Origin: Sipunculus nudus
Taxonomy: Eukaryota; Annelida; Sipuncula; Golfingiida; Sipunculidae
DNA length: 64,000 nt
Assembly: GCA_026874595.1 (NCBI GenBank)
Contig: CM049309.1
Location: forward strand, 3,260,076-3,324,075
Direction: 5' to 3'
Shown: positions 60,901 through 64,000 of the stretch, in pieces
How the letters are laid out: each line of letters starts with the position of its first letter
Numbering within the stretch: position 1 is the stretch's first letter
The notes under the pieces: generated by a model
What the model was told of the DNA's origin: nothing
Databases searched by the model: none
The model's input: the letters and a program-made list of their open reading frames with translations, nothing else
Program-made: the position numbers and the translations under genes

Positions 60901-62382
60901 TAGACCTCAGAAAATTAAGCAAAATTAGTGTTTCAGGTGCAATTTTAATGAGGCCTTCCATAATTCTCTGTGTAGAGGAAGCCCATTTTGTGATGTGAGC
61001 CCTAATGGCACTGCAAGCATTAAATATTCAGTGGACCCACAGCTGAACAAAACTGATAGCATATCATTGGTCTGGGTGTGTAGCCTTGGCCTAGTTATTA
61101 TATATTACATGTCATGGGCTGGGGTCAGTGACTGTCCCTGAGTATTATCTCTCCAATGTAATGGGCTGGGGTGTGCTGCTAGGCTAGAGCATTATCTGAG
61201 GCATGCAATTGGCCTAGGTATGCTGCTGGGACTGGGTATAACCTGAGGGCTGAGGCATATAATGGGCCTAGGTTTTGAGCGAGGCCTGGGTATAATCTGT
61301 GGCATGTAGTGGGCCTAAGTATGCAGCCAGGCCTGAGTGTAACTTGTTGCATGTAATGCCCCTTTAACCACCCTGGTATGTAGCTAGACACAAGTAATTA
61401 CTGGCATGTAATAGGCTGGGGTATGTAGCTGGAAACAAGCAAATTCAAGGAATTTGTTCCCCAGCTTTTGCCTTCAAGTCTGGGCTGATTTTAAAGTTTG
61501 TGGTGACTAAGAAGAAAAAGTTTAAACCACACTCAAAAGATAGAATCACCTGGCAATTACTGCAAAAAAATTAAGTATTTCATGTCCACCGCTAGTTACA
61601 CCTGTTGCTGATTAGTGAAACTAAATGTGGTGATTCATCATATAAAAAATGAAATATCATAATGTTTTATTATCTTGTGAGACAGACACTTCAAAACCAA
61701 TCCCAACTAAGGTAAGCATGATAGCAATCACTGACCCAAATCTGAATGAAATTGGATAAAATTTAGGAAAGTTAACACATGGAAACGAAAACCAACCTGA
61801 CAGACAGACAGACAGACAAACCCACTTCAATGTCCCCCATTCCTTCCAAGGAAGCGGGGACAACAAGTACCTTTTGTAGCATGTCATGGACTAAGGTATA
61901 CAGCTAGACCTGAGTATAACTTGTGGTATGTGTTACCTGTGGCAGTGCTTCCTGGACTGAAGGCACTTGGTCTCAGCAGCTTGTGGCCTGATGAGCTTAA
62001 GGCTGGGGCATACGCTGCTGCAGTGCTCTCACCCTCTGCCAACAAAACAAGGCATACATTAATACCATACCCACAATTAACAAAGACAAAGGATGCAGAA
62101 AACCAGCAGGTGCAAAACTGGGTGGGGGCAGCAAGAACCTGGAAGTTATACATACACAAATGCTTAACTTAAAGAATATATTTTATAATTTTAATAAACA
62201 TCACATAAAAACATTTAACATTCTGTAGAACACAAAATTAGGTCAACTTTGCCAGATTCTGTGTTATACTGTTTACTGACCATCTCAGTAAATGAAAACT
62301 GCAGCTCACCCTGCTTGTCATTGGTAGATGACACCTCTGTCTCACGCTCCTCCACTTTGACTGCTGGCAGGGTGTCAGTCGA
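51705..62382 (-). CDS. RANBP3: RANBP3 homologue, whole gene (14 exons, N-terminus incomplete)
   Basis: Ran-binding protein 3 is a nuclear cofactor that helps the exportin CRM1 load cargo together with RanGTP and also contacts RCC1 (family knowledge). Fourteen minus-strand exons with AG/GT borders join into one open frame of 535 codons ending at TAA (51705-51707). Human RANBP3 is about 567 residues, so only a short N-terminal piece is missing. Counting from the first exon seen: NPF motifs near residues 66-68 and 93-95; L(R/K)P motifs near 44-50, 151-157 and 179-185; two FxFGQ nucleoporin-like motifs (FIFGQ 257-261, FLFGQ 292-296); a RanBD1 domain about 345-480 containing KLFVFDK (376-382) and a W/GRG/LRLND stretch; a basic C-terminal tail. 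The N-terminal half looks disordered. A vertebrate RANBP3L-type name is possible, but one ancestral gene is expected in an invertebrate. Confidence 0.93.
52178..52314 (-). CDS. RANBP3: RANBP3 exon M (RanBD)
   Basis: This is a 137-nt exon, phase 1 in and phase 0 out (acceptor CCCACAG, donor GTAAGG). It encodes VMRTQGSLRVILNTKVW, nearly identical to the human RANBP3 segment, then GVRITAMDGE and a hydrophobic strand. Confidence 0.96.
52811..52934 (-). CDS. RANBP3: RANBP3 exon L (RanBD core)
   Basis: This is a 124-nt exon, phase 0 in and phase 1 out (acceptor TTTACAG, donor GTAAGA). It encodes the RanBD core KLFVFDKAQHSW followed by KGRGLLRLND, the PH-like-fold strands that contact Ran. Confidence 0.96.
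53110..53250 (-). repeat. 3' fragment of the same SINE-like family
   Basis: The plus-strand GGGTTTATAGTCTGATATCA, the TTTGCCT...GGTCTTTAGG block and CATTCTTG(A/T)AG match 12652-12740 in order. It is a truncated copy in the intron just upstream of RANBP3 exon L. Confidence 0.55.
53303..53439 (-). CDS. RANBP3: RANBP3 exon K (start of RanBD)
   Basis: This is a 137-nt exon, phase 1 in and phase 0 out (acceptor GTTACAG, donor GTTTGT). It includes ESAAAYKARQ and VTTGEEDESNVFQ, matching the ESAAAY...ITGEEAESNVLQ start of the human RANBP3 RanBD region. The intron above it holds the nested repeat elements at 53.8-55.3 kb. Confidence 0.94.
53825..55327 (+). repeat. ATGCCCCCGCC element, in a RANBP3 intron
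   Basis: The head CTAGATGTGTCAGAACGACA contains the stem GTGTC/GACAC and is followed by GAATGCCCCCGCC; the tail GCGGGGGCATAA is its inverted match, and the tail itself folds (55297-55326). Four units of about 165-180 bp share TTTTCTATGTTnAGGA, GTCAAnnGGGACnAAACGC and AGGCCAnTATCTGCAGGCA. The series is interrupted after the second unit by another element at 54211-54874. Confidence 0.78.
54211..54874 (+). repeat. Nested hairpin-tail element
   Basis: It starts CTAGAATATTAGC and ends with GACGGACACTGGACAGACAG followed by the hairpin TAGCCC...GGGCTA (54840-54868) and AAAAA. Two units inside share CAAGATCACCCATCTT(T/C)GAACTTGACC or its variant and GTTCCTGAGATATAAGCT. It splits the surrounding element between its second and third units. 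Confidence 0.75.
55670..55844 (-). CDS. RANBP3: RANBP3 exon J (second FxFGQ motif)
   Basis: This is a 175-nt exon, phase 0 in and phase 1 out (acceptor TTGCAG, donor GTTAGT). It encodes an alanine-rich lead, then GGFLFGQNLADRV, the second FxFG motif that precedes the RanBD domain in this family, then a glycine and proline-rich linker. Confidence 0.93.
56691..56739 (-). CDS. RANBP3: RANBP3 exon I (first FxFGQ motif)
   Basis: This is a 49-nt micro-exon, phase 2 in and phase 0 out (acceptor TTTCAG, donor GTAAGT). It encodes ESKEFIFGQGMDKRVS, matching the FVFGQNLRDRV-type nucleoporin-like motif of RANBP3. Confidence 0.92.
57301..57469 (-). CDS. RANBP3: RANBP3 exon H
   Basis: This is a 169-nt exon, phase 1 in and phase 2 out (acceptor CTTGCAG, donor GTGAGT). 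It encodes a polar, acidic linker rich in Q, S, E and K that leads to the first FxFG motif in the next exon. Confidence 0.88.
57917..57994 (-). CDS. RANBP3: RANBP3 exon G
   Basis: This is a 78-nt symmetric exon, phase 1-1 (acceptor TGTACAG, donor GTGAGT). It encodes a third L(R/K)P motif, SFVLKPATLQSP, then a serine, threonine and asparagine-rich stretch. Confidence 0.88.
58705..58815 (-). CDS. RANBP3: RANBP3 exon F
   Basis: This is a 111-nt symmetric exon, phase 1-1 (acceptor TATCAG, donor GTGAGT). It contains SPGRSILRPSALDKQ, resembling the SVLRPAVLQ segment of human RANBP3 (recalled comparison, not a search). Confidence 0.88.
59270..59400. repeat. Relic repeat unit in a RANBP3 intron
   Basis: A single degenerate unit with TGTGGCGCCACTGG, then CACCAAATTTCAAGATAATC and CATATAACCTTCC, in the same order as units of the larger elements. 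Confidence 0.45.
59610..59675 (-). CDS. RANBP3: RANBP3 exon E
   Basis: This is a 66-nt symmetric exon, phase 1-1 (acceptor TTTTAAG, donor GTAAGA). It encodes EKKDRPIVGPSHFHPGGAA. The acceptor is AAG rather than CAG, but phase and open frame agree with both neighbours. Confidence 0.8.
60071..60157 (-). CDS. RANBP3: RANBP3 exon D
   Basis: This is an 87-nt symmetric exon, phase 1-1 (acceptor TCAACAG, donor GTGAGT). It encodes SLLAPSKLAPNPFAAKAP followed by a serine and acidic stretch (SVSSDSE), a likely phosphorylated or disordered segment (inference). Confidence 0.85.
60524..60595 (-). CDS. RANBP3: RANBP3 exon C
   Basis: This is a 72-nt symmetric exon, phase 1-1 (acceptor TGTAG, donor GTAATG). 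It encodes MSGRMVSNPFTRKPVV and a short tail. The NPF tripeptide recurs in the next exon. Confidence 0.82.
61085..61440. repeat. Degenerate GGGCCTAGG minisatellite
   Basis: Units of roughly 47-62 bp share GGCATGTAATGGGC(C/T)(T/G)(A/G)GGTATGnnGC, then CTGGGTATAAC(C/T)TG. One further unit at 61876-61930 abuts the donor of RANBP3 exon B. A minus-strand ORF through it is an artefact. Confidence 0.75.
61795..61868 (+). repeat. Element tail: GACA run plus hairpin
   Basis: A GACAGACA run (61798-61817) is followed by TGTCCCC-CATTCCTT...AAGGAAGC-GGGGACA (61831-61862), a near-perfect stem, then ACAAG. This is the layout of the tails at 21.0, 45.8, 48.6 and 54.8 kb with different stem sequence. Confidence 0.65.
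61937..62035 (-). CDS. RANBP3: RANBP3 exon B
   Basis: This is a 99-nt exon (acceptor TTGGCAG, donor GTAACA), phase 1 in and phase 1 out. It encodes a low-complexity stretch with a KLLRPSAF motif, which corresponds to the LRP/LKP-type repeats in the N-terminal half of human RANBP3. A minisatellite unit of the neighbouring intron abuts its donor site. Confidence 0.85.
62310..62382 (-). CDS. RANBP3: RANBP3 exon A (first exon seen)
   Basis: This is a 73-nt exon with a good polypyrimidine tract and CAG acceptor above 62382 and donor GTGAGC below 62310. It is read from phase 0 and ends in phase 1. It encodes an acidic and polar stretch (STDTLPAVKVEERETEV...). No start codon lies in it, so at least one more 5' exon exists. 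Confidence 0.8.
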
Positions 62383-62939
62383 CTGTACAGAAGATAAAGA
62401 GACAGATAAACAAGATATCTGATAATTGTTGTAAATCAGATATATAATTATACAATAACATCAGGCCGATAGTTCTGGGGATCAAACACACTTGTTCTTC
62501 CACTGAGCTTTCCCAATGAAGAAATGACATATCCACATAACTAAGAGTTTGAATATATAACCGTTGCCACAAATGTGTGCACTTGAACATTTTACTTTTT
62601 AAGATAAACCTGTAAAAACAGACTTAATATTACTCTTAAGAACATGACCAACAAGCAGCCCAAGGCTTATGAAACTCACTTGACCGGTTTCTTTAAAGGA
62701 TGAACGTGGGCATTACAACAGTATGAGGAATTCTAATACACTACACATGTTAACAAGTAACAAGGCCTACAGGCCTAATGTGAACCTGTGTAATGGAATA
62801 TACATCAGGTATAATGCTTCCATGCTGGACCATTACTCTCAAGTATATATGTGACATGTATATGTACAATGCAAGTACTAAACATTTTGAACCAAAGTAT
62901 AGGCACCAATTAAACACACAAGTCTCTCCTGAAATACTG

Positions 62940-63485
62940 GCATGGATGTACACAACACAAAATGATTGTAGGTAGCACCAGAAGTCTTGTGTACAAGAAA
63001 GCTATCAAAGATACATGGACATGCAAAATTTCAGGCAGATACTTCAAACCACTTTTTGGCTATCCAACAGGTATAGACATGAATAATTTCAGGCTGATAT
63101 GTCAAATCACTGCTGAGTTATAAGCAGGAAAAAGCTGTGCAAAAATAATAATAGGTGGCCCCACCAGTCTTGTATACAACAAAGCTCTCTGAGATGTATA
63201 AATATGCCCAATTTCAGGCTGATAAATCAAATCCCTCTTGAGAAATAAGCATGGATATACACTATGCAAAAATTGTAGGTGGAGCCACCAATCTTGTATA
63301 TAATGAAGCTATCCGATATGTAAAGATATGCACAATTTCAGGCTTATATATCAAATCCTTCCTAAGAAATAGACAGGGACATACACAGTGCAAAATTCAT
63401 TGTAGATGGCAACACAAATCTTGTGTAGGAGAAAGCCATCAAAGATGCATGGACAGGCCAACATTTCAGGCAGATCCATCAAACT
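62940..63485 (+). repeat. Diverged tandem repeat units
   Basis: At least four units of about 110-130 bp repeat TAGGTGG(C/A)(G/C)CCACCA or a decayed form, CTTGT(G/A)TA, GCTATC, ATGGACATGCAAAATTTCAG and GATATnTCAAATC. They resemble the inner units of the elements at 23.6 and 49.9 kb but without recognisable ends. Confidence 0.6.
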
Positions 63486-63513
63486 TCCCTTGGGTCAGGT
63501 GCACTGCGCTTAC

Positions 63514-63544
63514 CAAGCCCAGCTAAGGCAGGCAGTTTCTCCAT
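63514..63544 (-). CDS. Weak candidate 5' coding exon, possibly RANBP3 start
   Basis: On the minus strand an ATG at 63542-63544 opens ten codons (MEKLPALAGL) ending at a good donor GTAAGC, phase 1. The exon at 62310-62382 needs phase 0, so another small exon would have to lie between them. The surroundings are repeat-derived. It could be chance. Confidence 0.25.
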
Positions 63545-63866
63545 GTCAAGGAAAGCTAATTGCTAGCTGCAGCTACTGCACTGAGTGAACTCTTGACCTG
63601 TACCTGGCTGCACTGAGTGAACTCTTGACCTGTTGAAAATGAAAAATCTGATACATTTGGCAGTCTGCCAAAGCTATCAATAGATCCAGACTGAAACTTC
63701 TTGTGTTGCCAAATCTCAAACAGTTGGCAGTCTGCCAAGCTACAAAAAGATTCAGACAAAATTTTGCCATGTTGTCAAATCTGTTCATACATACTGAAAG
63801 ACTTTGGCCACAATGCTTTTTTTAAGCTGCATATTCAAAGATTTTTTTATCAAATGTTAAGAATAA

Positions 63867-64000
63867 ACAAGGGACCTATGGGTCACGACGCTCAGCTGTT
63901 ATATATGATAAAAAAATATTATTTAGAAATGAGGCACATGCTGGTTTTGTGTGGTAATAAATATAAGCTGTATTATGAGTTGTTGTTGTTTAGCTTATGT
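63867..64000 (+). repeat. Start of a near-identical copy of the 18.5 kb element
   Basis: From ACAAGGGACC to the window end, 134 bp match 18486-18618 except for one extra A in an A run. The element continues beyond the window. Confidence 0.93.

Overview
The window is AT-rich animal nuclear DNA. It has spliced genes with short exons and long introns, long (TA)n microsatellites, tRNA-derived SINE-like sequence and very many non-autonomous repeats. The repeats have tandem inner units, GACGGAC/GACA-rich tails and hairpin ends. From general familiarity with such genomes this points to a lophotrochozoan, most likely a bivalve mollusc. The species cannot be named from the sequence, and I saw no bacterial, organellar or viral genes.

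Two protein-coding genes are supported, both on the minus strand. (1) RANBP3, a Ran-binding cofactor of CRM1-dependent nuclear export, occupies about 51.7-62.4 kb. Fourteen exons were joined by hand. All splice phases agree and they give one uninterrupted 535-codon frame ending in a stop. It carries two FxFGQ motifs and a C-terminal RanBD domain. The extreme N-terminus is missing, either beyond a weak candidate exon at 63.5 kb or beyond the window. (2) A homologue of the EF-hand-like protein known in human as C1orf87 occupies about 4.4-14.5 kb. Five phase-consistent exons cover roughly the N-terminal half to two thirds; the 3' exons were not found. A CpG-richer block at 32.7-33.0 kb holds a strong minus-strand splice donor and may be this gene's promoter and non-coding first exon, which would make 14.5-32.8 kb its first intron (inference).

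Layout: 0-1.7 kb repeat element(s) with tails; 1.7-14.5 kb C1orf87 homologue with a (TA)61 tract and a SINE-like element in its introns; 14.5-32.8 kb putative first intron carrying a repeat element (18.5-21.1 kb), a terminal-inverted-repeat element (23.6-24.8 kb), a hAT-like element with a perfect 8-bp target duplication (27.8-29.4 kb) and a (TA)48 tract; 33-44 kb intergenic, with a 41-bp minisatellite and a Tc1/mariner-like MITE; 44.6-48.7 kb a large element built from a ~336-bp tandem repeat with a higher-order 679-bp period; 49.9-51.0 kb a second copy of the 23.6 kb element; 51.1-62.4 kb RANBP3, with a nested pair of repeat elements in one intron and a degenerate minisatellite in another; 62.4-64 kb more repeat units and the start of a near-identical copy of the 18.5 kb element.

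The most noteworthy signals are two. One is the shared architecture of the repeat families: a head with a small palindrome, inner units with GGTGGCGCCACC and GAGATAT motifs, a GGAC/GACA tail, and a terminal hairpin followed by A-rich sequence. The other is a run of six consecutive 1-1 symmetric exons in the disordered half of RANBP3.
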